The notes under the pieces: generated by a model | What the model was told of the DNA's origin: nothing | Database searches by the model: none | What the model saw: the letters and a program-made list of their open reading frames with translations, nothing else | In this document: positions 16,430 to 25,023 of the stretch, one piece after another | Layout: every line of letters starts with the position of its first letter | Numbering within the stretch: position 1 is the first letter of the stretch | Source: an uncultured Bacteroidales bacterium | GTDB taxonomy: Bacteria > Bacteroidota > Bacteroidia > Bacteroidales > UBA932 | Assembly (NCBI GenBank): GCA_947253655.1 | Contig: CAMYAE010000014.1 | Span: 1-48,371 of the forward strand | Length of the DNA stretch: 48,371 nucleotides | Reading direction: 5' to 3' | Translations under genes and position numbers: made by a program

Positions 16430-17729
16430 CCCTGATGTAGATCTGTATCGGACATCCGTACAGATCGAAATGAGTGCGCAGCTTGTTTTCAAGGAAACGT
16501 TTGTACGGCTCTTTCACATATTGCGGCAGGTTGCAGAAGAATGCAAATGCTGGAAATTTTGTAGGAAGCTGCGTGACGTATTTTATTTTGATATATTTCC
16601 CTTTCCAGGCCGGAGGAGGATAATTCTCGATTTCAGGCAGCATGACATCGTTGAGGCTTGATGTGCTGAGTCTTCTGGAATAGTTGCCATACACTCTTTT
16701 CACCTGGTCGAGTACGTCCGCTATCCTCTGCTTCTTGATTACCGACGTGAATATAATCGGCAAATCCGAGAACGGCGAAAGTCTGCTTCTCAGGGTCTCC
16801 TCATATTTTTTCAGAGTATTACTGTCCTTTTCGAATTCGTCCCATTTGTTCACTACGAGCACGCAGCCTTTTCTGTTCCGGACTATAAGGTTGAAGATGC
16901 TCATGTCCTGGGTCTCTAATCCGGTGTTGGCATCTATCATCAGAATACACACGTCCGCATGCTCAATAGCTCTTATAGAGCGCATTACCGAATAGAACTC
17001 AAGGTCTTCACTGATTTTGTTCTTGCGCCTCATCCCGGCTGTGTCCACGAGGATGAATTCATAGTTGAACTTGTTGTAATAGCTCGATATCGAATCCCTT
17101 GTCGTGCCTGCTACCGGTGTCACTATATTACGTTCTTCTCCGAGCAGGGCATTTGTCAATGAAGATTTGCCCACATTAGGTTTTCCGACAATAGCTATGT
17201 GCGGTAGATCCGGCCGGAGTTCTTTCTCATTGTCTTCGGCTGGGAGGAGGTTTATTATTTCATCAAGCAGGTCTCCCGTACCGCTTCCGGTCGCAGCGGA
17301 AATGCCCCAGACATCTCCCAGGCCTAATGAATAGAATTGGTAGGTGTCGAATACCTTGTTGCCGGAGTCCACTTTGTTGACGCACAAAATCACCGGCTTG
17401 CCGCTTTTTCTGAGCAAGCCGGCAATTTCATCGTCATAATCAGTTATTCCGGTGCCGACTTCGACCATAAACAGCACTACATCAGCTTCTTCGATTGCGA
17501 TGACAACCTGTTTCCGGATCTCTTCTTCAAAGGCGTCATCCGAGCCGGAAGACCAGCCGCCGGTGTCAACAACGGAAAACTCTTTACCGCACCAATCGCA
17601 TTTGCCGTAATGCCTGTCACGGGTAACACCCTCAGTTTTATCTACAATGGCCTGTCTCATGCCGACAATGCGGTTGAATAATGTGGATTTGCCTACATTA
17701 GGCCGTCCTACGATTGCTACGAGACTCAT
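16422..17729 (-). CDS. der: Ribosome biogenesis GTPase Der (EngA)
   Basis: A 435-residue double-GTPase needed for 50S subunit assembly. The first G domain has GRPNVGKSTLFN, DTGGW and NKVD. The second has GKPNVGKSSLTN, DTAGM and NKWD. A C-terminal KH-like domain follows (GKYIKIKYVTQ and the end region HFDLYGCPIQIY). The start at 17729 (MSLVAIVGRPNVGKS) was chosen over an in-frame Met 20 codons upstream because Der proteins begin directly with the G1 loop, and because this start leaves a 4 bp gap to the preceding gene. Last gene of the engB-prs-small protein-der run. Confidence 0.95.
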   Translation of the reverse strand: MSLVAIVGRPNVGKSTLFNRIVGMRQAIVDKTEGVTRDRHYGKCDWCGKEFSVVDTGGWSSGSDDAFEEEIRKQVVIAIEEADVVLFMVEVGTGITDYDDEIAGLLRKSGKPVILCVNKVDSGNKVFDTYQFYSLGLGDVWGISAATGSGTGDLLDEIINLLPAEDNEKELRPDLPHIAIVGKPNVGKSSLTNALLGEERNIVTPVAGTTRDSISSYYNKFNYEFILVDTAGMRRKNKISEDLEFYSVMRSIRAIEHADVCILMIDANTGLETQDMSIFNLIVRNRKGCVLVVNKWDEFEKDSNTLKKYEETLRSRLSPFSDLPIIFTSVIKKQRIADVLDQVKRVYGNYSRRLSTSSLNDVMLPEIENYPPPAWKGKYIKIKYVTQLPTKFPAFAFFCNLPQYVKEPYKRFLENKLRTHFDLYGCPIQIYIRAK

Positions 17730-17733
17730 AATT

Positions 17734-18006
17734 TCAGTCTTTGTTGTAAAAGCTGCATCCAATGCAGGAGCTGCTGTAATTCTTGTCACAAGACACGCCT
17801 TTGCCGGTAGCCTTGTTCCCCCAAATCTTGTCTTCTTCCTCTTTCATGCAATGAATCCCCCTTTTGCGCATTTCCTCATTGGAGCCGACATCGGTCTGCG
17901 GAAATTCCTTTTTCCTGAAAATTATATTGAAAGCCATGCCGAGCACTCCCAGCCCTATGAACAACAAGGCTGCGAGAAAAACTGTTATGGTAGGATTCAG
18001 AGACAT
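17734..18006 (-). CDS. Small membrane protein with a Cys-containing tail
   Basis: A 90-residue protein with one membrane segment (about residues 7-29) followed by a charged cytoplasmic or periplasmic tail. The tail has cysteines at about 53, 73, 81 and 84: IHCMKEEE, VSCDK and SSCIGCSF. Four cysteines in this spacing could bind a metal or form disulfides. Similar short membrane proteins occur widely in Bacteroidales, but I know of no function. The gaps are 3 bp to prs and 4 bp to der, so it is surely co-transcribed. It is intact, not a fragment. Confidence 0.75.
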   Translation of the reverse strand: MSLNPTITVFLAALLFIGLGVLGMAFNIIFRKKEFPQTDVGSNEEMRKRGIHCMKEEEDKIWGNKATGKGVSCDKNYSSSCIGCSFYNKD

Positions 18007-18009
18007 GTT

Positions 18010-18987
18010 TTAGAAAATGAAGTCGCCGCTAATCGGCTCGAAATTATATACTTTTGATATTATCCTGGCGAAGGTGCCGGCCATTGAGACAACCTTGATC
18101 TTGCTCTTGTCTTTTGCCGGGTCCTGAGACAGAGGTATAGTGTCCGTAACGAAAACCTCTTTCAGTGCTGACCTGCTGATATTGTCGTATGCTTTTCCGG
18201 ACAGGACAGCATGGGTTGCACAGGCCCTGACGCTGTTTGCGCCCTTTTCCATAAGCAAATCGGCTGCTTTTGTCAGGGTGCCAGCAGTGTCTATCATATC
18301 ATCTATAATGATTATATTTTTCCCCTCGACATCTCCGATAGCCGTCATGGAGGCCACTACATTGGCTTTTTCCCTGGACTTATGGCAGATGATGACAGGA
18401 CATGCAAGCTCCTTTGCGTATGCGTTGGCCCTTTTTGCTCCTCCCATATCGGGGGCGGCTATTGCCAGATTCTCCATATTCATCGACTTGATGAACGGCA
18501 GGAAGACCTGGCTTGCATATACATGGTCAACAGGAAAATCGAAGAATCCCTGAATCTGGTCTGCGTGCAGATCGCAGGTCATTACCCTGTCGGCACCGGC
18601 AGCACGAAGCAGATTGGCTACCAATTTCGCTCCTATGGACACTCTCGGCTTGTCTTTCCTGTCCTGTCTTGCCCAGCCGAAATATGGCATTACTGCAATT
18701 ACTTTGTCGGCAGATGCCCTTTTGGCAGCATCAATGGCAAGTAGCAGCTCCATAAGGTTATCTGTCGGAGGGTAGGTGGACTGGAGGATAAACACGATAG
18801 CTCCTCTTACGCTGTCGGTAAATGACGGTTGGAATTCTCCGTCACTGAACTGGGTGACTTCGGATGCTCCGAGTCGTGTCAGTTCTTCACCGGGTTTTTT
18901 AGCGGCATTCATTTCCTCTATAACCTTGGCTGCAAAGTCGCGTGATGCTCTGCAGGCAAACAATTCCATTCTATGTGGGTTTTGCAT
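18010..18987 (-). CDS. prs: Ribose-phosphate pyrophosphokinase
   Basis: A 325-residue enzyme making PRPP from ribose-5-phosphate and ATP, the precursor for nucleotides, His and Trp. The family signatures are a pyrophosphate-loop region (YFGWARQDRKDKPR), the metal-binding DLHADQIQGFF and the PRPP-binding loop IIIIDDMIDTAGTL. SDGEF near the N-terminus is also conserved. A second Met at codon 7 (MELFACR) is an alternative start. It lies 20 bp after engB and 3 bp before the small membrane protein gene. Confidence 0.95.
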   Translation of the reverse strand: MQNPHRMELFACRASRDFAAKVIEEMNAAKKPGEELTRLGASEVTQFSDGEFQPSFTDSVRGAIVFILQSTYPPTDNLMELLLAIDAAKRASADKVIAVMPYFGWARQDRKDKPRVSIGAKLVANLLRAAGADRVMTCDLHADQIQGFFDFPVDHVYASQVFLPFIKSMNMENLAIAAPDMGGAKRANAYAKELACPVIICHKSREKANVVASMTAIGDVEGKNIIIIDDMIDTAGTLTKAADLLMEKGANSVRACATHAVLSGKAYDNISRSALKEVFVTDTIPLSQDPAKDKSKIKVVSMAGTFARIISKVYNFEPISGDFIF

Positions 18988-19007
18988 ATTATTTAAGGGT
19001 TAATATA

Positions 19008-19616
19008 TTATTGTTCTTTTATATTTTCCAGTACCGTTCCTATATAGTCGAGAATTTCATCCCTGCCAAGCCCTGTCTCCGAGGAACTTGCGAAGCATGG
19101 AGGAAGGCTCTCCCAATGTTCTAAAAGCTGTTCTTTTGCTCTATCAAGCTGCTTCTCGCGAGCTACAGGCCCCAATTTGTCCCCTTTTGTGAATATTATG
19201 GAAAAAGGTATGCCGTTTTCTCCCAGTTCGTCAATGAAATCCATATCTATTTTCTGGATATCGTGCCTCGAATCAAGCAGGACAAACAAGAGGATAAGAT
19301 CTTCGGAATTGTTGAGGTAGTCCCTGATTATCTCGGTCAGCTTCTCTTTTTCTTTAAGAGGCATTCTGGCATAGCCGTATCCGGGAAGGTCTACAAGATA
19401 CCATTCATTGTTTATCGTGAAATGATTTACGAGCTTGGTCTTGCCCGGTGTCGAAGATGTCATTGCGAGTTTCCTGTTCCCGCAAAGCATGTTTATCAAC
19501 GATGATTTACCGACATTTGATCTGCCGATAAAAGCGAACTCCGGCAGCCTCTGTTTGGGCTTTTCGGAAATTCTTGTACTGCTCCCGGCAAATGTTGCAT
19601 TGGAAATCTTCATCAC
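19008..19616 (-). CDS. engB: Ribosome biogenesis GTP-binding protein EngB (YsxC)
   Basis: A 202-residue single-domain GTPase involved in 50S ribosome maturation. G1 is GRSNVGKSSLIN, the switch region has TSSTPGKTKL, G3 is DLPGYGYA and G4 is TKGDK. This fits the TrmE-Era-EngA-EngB family and its usual length. It leads the minus-strand run that ends with der, a second 50S-assembly GTPase. A TATCTTTG -7 box lies 17 bases upstream. Confidence 0.94.
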   Translation of the reverse strand: MMKISNATFAGSSTRISEKPKQRLPEFAFIGRSNVGKSSLINMLCGNRKLAMTSSTPGKTKLVNHFTINNEWYLVDLPGYGYARMPLKEKEKLTEIIRDYLNNSEDLILLFVLLDSRHDIQKIDMDFIDELGENGIPFSIIFTKGDKLGPVAREKQLDRAKEQLLEHWESLPPCFASSSETGLGRDEILDYIGTVLENIKEQ

Positions 19617-19633
19617 GGCTTTTTTAATACGTA

Positions 19634-19641
19634 CAAAGATA
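19634..19641 (-). promoter_or_regulatory. -7 box of the engB-prs-der promoter
   Basis: The minus strand reads TATCTTTG, a full match to TAnnTTTG. It lies 17 bases before the engB ATG, in the divergent spacer shared with xseA. Confidence 0.5.
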
Positions 19642-19653
19642 AGAAGTTTTTAT

Positions 19654-19661
19654 TAAATTTG
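19654..19661 (+). promoter_or_regulatory. -7 box of the xseA-glycogen operon promoter
   Basis: TAAATTTG matches TAnnTTTG, 40 bases upstream of the xseA ATG. No good -33 element is visible, so this is a weak call. Confidence 0.35.
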
Positions 19662-19701
19662 TAGGTGCTGGATATGTTATATTAAAACATTCGGAATAGT
19701 G

Positions 19702-20895
19702 ATGACGCAATCTTATATTGACCTATACACCCTTCAGACCAATCTCAAAGCCGGGATTGAAGATATTTTTCCGGATAAAATATGGGTCAAGGCGGAAATA
19801 AGCGCAATCAAGGCGCGTCCTGGCGGCCATTGCTATATGGAACTTTCTCAAAGCGGAGACGACGGTCTTACAGCAAAGGCCAATGCCATAATATGGGCAT
19901 CGAAATACAGGTTCATCGCTCCGTTTTTCAAGTCTGTGACCGGTTCCGACTTGCAGACGGGAATGAATGTTCTTGTGCGTGTGCAGGTCAATTTCAGCCA
20001 GCTCTACGGCCTGTCCCTGATAATAGATGATATTGACGCCGAGTTCGCCCTTGGCGAGCAGGAACTTAAAAGACGCAAGACCATAGAACGTCTTGAAAAA
20101 GAGGGTCTTATAGAGCTCCAGAAAGAGCTTGCCCTGCCTGTGCTCCCGTACCGCCTGGCGGTAATATCTGCTTCCGATGCGGCAGGGTATAGGGATTTTA
20201 TGAAACATCTTCACGATAATGTATATGGCTTTGTCCTCCGGACGGAATTGTTCGGAGCCTTGATGCAGGGTGCGGAATCGCCCTCATCTATCATCGGGGC
20301 TATGGAGGCTGCCGCAGAGTGGAAGCCCGATGCCATACTCATACTCCGTGGCGGAGGGGGGAGACTTGACCTGTCTTGTTATGACGATTACGCTTTGGCG
20401 GCGGGGATAGCGAGATGCCCGATACCGGTATTTACAGCGATAGGCCATGATCAGGACTATCATGTATGCGATATGGTGGCCTATCGTTCCGTCAAGACGC
20501 CGACAGCCCTTGCGGATGAATTTCTTTCTTATTATATGGCTGAAGATGAAAGGATAATATCTTTCTCATCGCGGCTGAGGCGCGGTTTTGACATGAGGCT
20601 GAACAATGAGAAATTCAAGGTGGACAATTTGAGAGTATTCATCAGTAATATGATGAAGACAAGGATAATTGCAGCTGAAGCGAAGTTGGATTTCCTTGAA
20701 ATGAAGATCGACTCCAATGATGCCGGAAACATACTCGCAAAGGGATATTCAATAGCATTGGACAAGGAGGGGGTGAAGATTAACTCCGTGAAAGGCCGGG
20801 AGAAAGGAGATTCCGTGTCCTTGGTTTTTGCGGACGGAAGACTTGATTGTGAAGTGGTTGAAGTGAAAAATGAAGTAATATATGGCAAAGGATAA
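19702..20895 (+). CDS. xseA: Exodeoxyribonuclease VII large subunit
   Basis: A 397-residue catalytic subunit of the single-strand-specific exonuclease VII. The N-terminal OB fold has WVKAEISAIKARPGGHCYME. The central catalytic domain has AVISASDAAGYRDF, LILRGGGGRLDLSCYDD and FTAIGHDQDYHVCDMVAYRSVKTPTA split across two blocks. A coiled-coil region leads to the C-terminus, which is somewhat short for the family. An in-frame GTG directly before the ATG is a possible alternative start. The 3' end overlaps xseB by 14 bp. First gene of a run that continues into the glycogen genes. Confidence 0.93.
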   Translation: MTQSYIDLYTLQTNLKAGIEDIFPDKIWVKAEISAIKARPGGHCYMELSQSGDDGLTAKANAIIWASKYRFIAPFFKSVTGSDLQTGMNVLVRVQVNFSQLYGLSLIIDDIDAEFALGEQELKRRKTIERLEKEGLIELQKELALPVLPYRLAVISASDAAGYRDFMKHLHDNVYGFVLRTELFGALMQGAESPSSIIGAMEAAAEWKPDAILILRGGGGRLDLSCYDDYALAAGIARCPIPVFTAIGHDQDYHVCDMVAYRSVKTPTALADEFLSYYMAEDERIISFSSRLRRGFDMRLNNEKFKVDNLRVFISNMMKTRIIAAEAKLDFLEMKIDSNDAGNILAKGYSIALDKEGVKINSVKGREKGDSVSLVFADGRLDCEVVEVKNEVIYGKG

Positions 20896-21076
20896 GTTTG
20901 ATTACGCCAAGGCAATTGCGGAGCTGGAAGATATAGCCGCTAAGGTTGAGAACCCGAAAACGCCATTGGATGACATAGGGGGCCTTGTCAAAAGGTCCAA
21001 GGAAATAATGGAAAAATGCCGTAAATACCTCAGAACCATAAGGGAAGAGGTCGAGGATATGGACGGACAGAATTAG
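20882..21076 (+). CDS. xseB: Exodeoxyribonuclease VII small subunit
   Basis: A 64-residue helical protein with the family pattern DYAKAIAELEDIAAKVENP, followed by a long helix (LVKRSKEIMEKCRKYL). It binds the coiled coil of XseA to form the holoenzyme. Length is typical. Translation is coupled to xseA by a 14 bp overlap, and the glgB start is 3 bp downstream. Confidence 0.9.
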   Translation: MAKDKFDYAKAIAELEDIAAKVENPKTPLDDIGGLVKRSKEIMEKCRKYLRTIREEVEDMDGQN

Positions 21077-21079
21077 GCT

Positions 21080-23080
21080 ATGAAAAAAATATACGACACC
21101 GACCCTTATCTCGCACCGTACAAGGCTGCGATAGATTCAAGGCACGACAGAATACTTGCAATAAAAAAGCGTTATGCCGGCCACAGCCCTCTGTCTTCGG
21201 TAATGAACAATCATCTTTACTATGGGCTTCACCGCACAGGCGACGGCTCATGGGTGTTCAGGGAATGGGCTCCTAATGCTAACAGAATTTATATTATAGG
21301 GGAGTTCAATAACTGGAAGCGGGTTCCTTCCTATCAGTTGCAGCCGATTGGCGGGGGCAATTGGGAAATATGTCTGCCTTCTATGTTCCTGCATCACGGG
21401 GATTTGTATAAGCTGTTCATAGAATGGCCCGGAGGTGGGGGAGAGAGGTTGCCTGCATATACCGTCAGGGCTGTGCAAGACCCGGAGACCAAGCTGTTCA
21501 GTGCACAGGTTTGGGAGCCTGATGAGAAATATGCCTGGAAGAACAAGAGGCCGTCCGGGAAGTCATCCCCAATGATTTACGAGTGCCATATCGGTATGGC
21601 ATCGGAGGAGGAAAAGGTGGCATCGTTCGAGAATTTCAGGAGGAATGTGCTTCCTCATGTCGCCGAATTGGGTTATAACACCTTGCAGATTATGGCCCTG
21701 CAGGAGCATCCGTATTACGGCTCTTTCGGCTATCAGGTGTCAAATTTCTATGCTCTCAGCTCCCGTTTCGGCACACCGGAAGAGTTCAAGGCTCTTGTGG
21801 ACGAGGCTCACGGTCTTGGCATTTCCGTGATTATGGACATAGTGCATTCCCATAGCGTGGATAATGAAGCCGAGGGGCTGAGCCTTTTTGACGGGCGTGA
21901 AGACTTGTATTTCTATTCGGGGCCTCAGGGACGTCATCCTGCATGGGGGTCGAGGTGCTTTGACTACGGCAAGGACGAGACGAAATTTTTCCTGCTATCC
22001 AACTGCAAATACTGGCTTGAGGAATATAACCTCGACGGCTTCAGGTTTGACGGGGTGACGAGCATGCTGTATTGGGATCACGGACTCGGAAAAGATTTTG
22101 TGGGCTATGACAATTATTTCAATTCAGGTGTAGACGAGAACGCTGTCGCCTATCTGGCTCTCGCCAATATGCTTATAAAGGAGATTTTGCCTGACGCGAT
22201 TACAATAGCGGAGGATGTCAGCGGCATGGCCGGCCTGGCAGCCCCTTTTGAGGCCGGGGGTGTCGGCTTCGGGTATCGTATGGCCATGGGCATAGCCGAT
22301 CATTGGATAAAATGGATTAAAGAAAAGCCTGACGAGCAATGGAGCCCCGGAGAAATTTGGTACGAGCTGACCAATAAGCGCGACGACGAGAAGACAATCA
22401 GCTATGCGGAATGTCACGACCAGGCTCTTGTCGGGGACAAAACCATTATTTTCAGACTTATGGACAAGGAGATGTATTTCTCTATGAATACGGAATCCAA
22501 GTCTCCTGTGGTAGATAGAGGAATTGCATTGCACAAAATGATCAGACTGGTTACAATGGCTACATCCGGTAACGGCTATCTTACTTTTATGGGTAACGAG
22601 TTCGGTCATCCGGAGTGGATAGACTTCCCGCGCGAGGGCAACGGCTGGTCTTATAAATATGCCCGCAGGCAGTGGAGCCTTGCCAAGCCTGACTATCTTA
22701 GATACTCTTATCTTCAGGAGTTTGACAAGGCTATGATCCGGCTTGCAGAAGAAGAGAAAATCCTGTCTTTCAGGCCGGAGCTTCTTACGGCTGACGAGCA
22801 GAAAGATATTTTGGTTTTCATGCGCGGAAATTGTATATTTGCATTCAACTTTAATCCTGTTGAGTCTTTTGCCGACTACGGCTTTGCCGCCCCGGCAGGA
22901 TGCTATAAAATTATTCTGAATTCTGACGAAATGAGGTTTAATGGTTTCTCTCGTATCTCTTTAGAGGAAAGGCATATCTCTATAAAAGAGAAATGTCCTA
23001 ATGGAAATCAGTCTTTCGATGAAACCTTATATCTGTATATTCCAAGCAGATGTGCAATTGTGTTAAAAAAAATTAATTGA
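21080..23080 (+). CDS. glgB: 1,4-alpha-glucan branching enzyme (GH13, eukaryote-like)
   Basis: A 666-residue branching enzyme that makes alpha-1,6 branches in glycogen. An N-terminal CBM48 domain (about 40-150, with FREWAPNANRIYIIGEFNNW) precedes the GH13 barrel. Catalytic residues are D324 (FRFDG), E378 (AEDVSG) and D447 (AECHDQ), and MDIVHSH marks region I. The architecture resembles the eukaryotic-type branching enzymes (GH13_8) rather than E. coli GlgB. A C-terminal all-beta domain closes the protein. It is 3 bp after xseB and 3 bp before the debranching gene. Confidence 0.95.
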   Translation: MKKIYDTDPYLAPYKAAIDSRHDRILAIKKRYAGHSPLSSVMNNHLYYGLHRTGDGSWVFREWAPNANRIYIIGEFNNWKRVPSYQLQPIGGGNWEICLPSMFLHHGDLYKLFIEWPGGGGERLPAYTVRAVQDPETKLFSAQVWEPDEKYAWKNKRPSGKSSPMIYECHIGMASEEEKVASFENFRRNVLPHVAELGYNTLQIMALQEHPYYGSFGYQVSNFYALSSRFGTPEEFKALVDEAHGLGISVIMDIVHSHSVDNEAEGLSLFDGREDLYFYSGPQGRHPAWGSRCFDYGKDETKFFLLSNCKYWLEEYNLDGFRFDGVTSMLYWDHGLGKDFVGYDNYFNSGVDENAVAYLALANMLIKEILPDAITIAEDVSGMAGLAAPFEAGGVGFGYRMAMGIADHWIKWIKEKPDEQWSPGEIWYELTNKRDDEKTISYAECHDQALVGDKTIIFRLMDKEMYFSMNTESKSPVVDRGIALHKMIRLVTMATSGNGYLTFMGNEFGHPEWIDFPREGNGWSYKYARRQWSLAKPDYLRYSYLQEFDKAMIRLAEEEKILSFRPELLTADEQKDILVFMRGNCIFAFNFNPVESFADYGFAAPAGCYKIILNSDEMRFNGFSRISLEERHISIKEKCPNGNQSFDETLYLYIPSRCAIVLKKIN

Positions 23081-23083
23081 TAT

Positions 23084-25021
23084 ATGGCTTTTTTGAAGTT
23101 TAACAAAGCAGAACTCGTCAATCTCTCCTATTCGTTGAAGAGGGAGATAATTTCTGCGAACAAGACAGGAGCATATTGCAATACATCCATTGTGACATGC
23201 AACACGAGGCGCTATCATGGGCTTTTAGGGGTGCCGATAGACAATTTCGGCGGCAACAAATACCTCTTGCTCTCTTCTTTGGACGAAAGTCTGATAGTCA
23301 ACGGCAAGCAGTTCAATTTAGGTATTCATCGCTACGGAGAAATATACGAGCCGCGCGGACACAAATATATTGTGGACTTCGAGGCCGACCCGGTGCCTGA
23401 GATTACCTATAAGGTGGGGGAGATGATTTTCGTGAAGAGTCTCCTGCTTGCTCCCGACTCGGACCAGGTGATTGTGCGCTACGAGCTTGTGGATGCTCCC
23501 GGCAAGGTTACTCTTAATCTGAAACCTTTCCTCGCTTTCAGGAACATACATAGCCTTACGAAGCAGAACGCTGAAGCTCGCACGGCCTACAAAGAAGTAC
23601 GCAACGGTGTGGCTTTCAATATGTACGAGGGCTTCCCCGATCTAAATCTCCAGATTAACTCTTCAAGGGCCAGGTTCAACTACTCTCCGTATTGGTATAA
23701 CGGGATTACATATCTGGATGAGTACAGGAGGGGTTTTGATTGTAAAGAGGATTTATTTGTTCCCGGTACTTTCAGCATTGACATTCATAAAGGAGATGTG
23801 ATATATTTCTCGGCTTCCGTAGAGGAGGTCGGACCGAGGACTATAAAGAAGACTTTTGAGGACGGTTTCGCAAGATTAGGTGAAATAAAGAACGGACATG
23901 ACCAGCTGATGCACTGCGCCGACATTCTGAAAAGATCCCGAAATGGCCGCAAGCGCATTACGGCGGGTTTTTCATGGCTGTACACGGGGCTTCTTAGAGA
24001 GACTCTGTATTCTCTTCCCAACCTGACACTGTACGGCAGACGCGGTGCTGAAGAATTTGAGGAAATTTTAGACAATCTGATTGAGGATGAGCAGGAAAGG
24101 TTGTTCAAAAGGACCACTCAGGTTGAAGCTCCGTTGCGAATGGTATGCTGCCTCCAGTCCTATATCGACTTCGGTGCAAAGGCGAAACTCGTCTGGGGAA
24201 AGTACGGCAAGACAATTAAAGGCATAATAGAAAGCTATTCTCCTGGCGTCAGAAAAGAGATTTCCCTGCAACCGAACGGCTTGCTGTGGGCGCAGATGGA
24301 CAATGTGGCCTTAACTTGGATGAATGCATATATCGACGGTCATCCCGTTACGGAAAGAGCCGGCTACCAGGTGGAAACCAATGCCTATTGGTACAATGCC
24401 CTGTGTTTCGCCATTAATATGGAGGAGAAATACGGTCAGAAGAAAAACGCCTTTGTCGAAAAATGGTCACCGGTGCGTGATTTGTGTAAGATGAATTACC
24501 AGCAGATGTTCTGGGACCCGGACTTGCGTTATCTGGCCGATTATGTAGACAACAACGGCAGGAATATGGATGTCCGCCCTAACCAGCTCTATGCAATCTG
24601 GGTGAAATACTCTCCCGTTGATGACGAGGTTGCGAGCTGCGTGATGCAAGTCATTGAGAACGAACTTATTACAAGGAGAGGAATTAGGACGCTTTCTCCA
24701 AGGAACATTAAATATAAGGGAGTTTATGAGGGGACCCAGACGGAAAGGGATCTTGCATACCATCAGGGTTGCACAAGACCTTCACTGCTATATCCCTATG
24801 TGGACTGTGCTTTCCGTATGTGGGGGGCCGCTTTCATCAACAAGGCTGAATGGCTTATAAAGGGGTTCTATGAAGATTTGAACAAGCATGGCGTGGGAGC
24901 CTTTTCCGAACTTTATGACGGAGACCCTCCTCACGAGCCGCACGGTGCCATTTCTTCGGCCATGAGTACGGCAGCCCTTATCGGTATAGAATATCTCATG
25001 AAAAAATATAAGGAGGAATAA
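23084..25021 (+). CDS. Glycogen debranching enzyme (amylo-alpha-1,6-glucosidase, GH133-like)
   Basis: A 645-residue protein with an N-terminal beta-rich GDE_N-type domain (about 1-240; TSIVTCNTRRYHGLLG) and an alpha/alpha-barrel glucosidase domain (about 290-640). Conserved stretches include GFSWLYTGLLRETLYSLP, TWMNAYIDGHPVTERAGYQV and RPNQLYAIWV. In this family the enzyme removes single alpha-1,6 glucose stubs from limit dextrin. It probably works together with the phosphorylase part of the fusion protein 2.6 kb downstream. The gap to the GT4 gene is 2 bp. Confidence 0.9.
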   Translation: MAFLKFNKAELVNLSYSLKREIISANKTGAYCNTSIVTCNTRRYHGLLGVPIDNFGGNKYLLLSSLDESLIVNGKQFNLGIHRYGEIYEPRGHKYIVDFEADPVPEITYKVGEMIFVKSLLLAPDSDQVIVRYELVDAPGKVTLNLKPFLAFRNIHSLTKQNAEARTAYKEVRNGVAFNMYEGFPDLNLQINSSRARFNYSPYWYNGITYLDEYRRGFDCKEDLFVPGTFSIDIHKGDVIYFSASVEEVGPRTIKKTFEDGFARLGEIKNGHDQLMHCADILKRSRNGRKRITAGFSWLYTGLLRETLYSLPNLTLYGRRGAEEFEEILDNLIEDEQERLFKRTTQVEAPLRMVCCLQSYIDFGAKAKLVWGKYGKTIKGIIESYSPGVRKEISLQPNGLLWAQMDNVALTWMNAYIDGHPVTERAGYQVETNAYWYNALCFAINMEEKYGQKKNAFVEKWSPVRDLCKMNYQQMFWDPDLRYLADYVDNNGRNMDVRPNQLYAIWVKYSPVDDEVASCVMQVIENELITRRGIRTLSPRNIKYKGVYEGTQTERDLAYHQGCTRPSLLYPYVDCAFRMWGAAFINKAEWLIKGFYEDLNKHGVGAFSELYDGDPPHEPHGAISSAMSTAALIGIEYLMKKYKEE

Positions 25022-25023
25022 AT

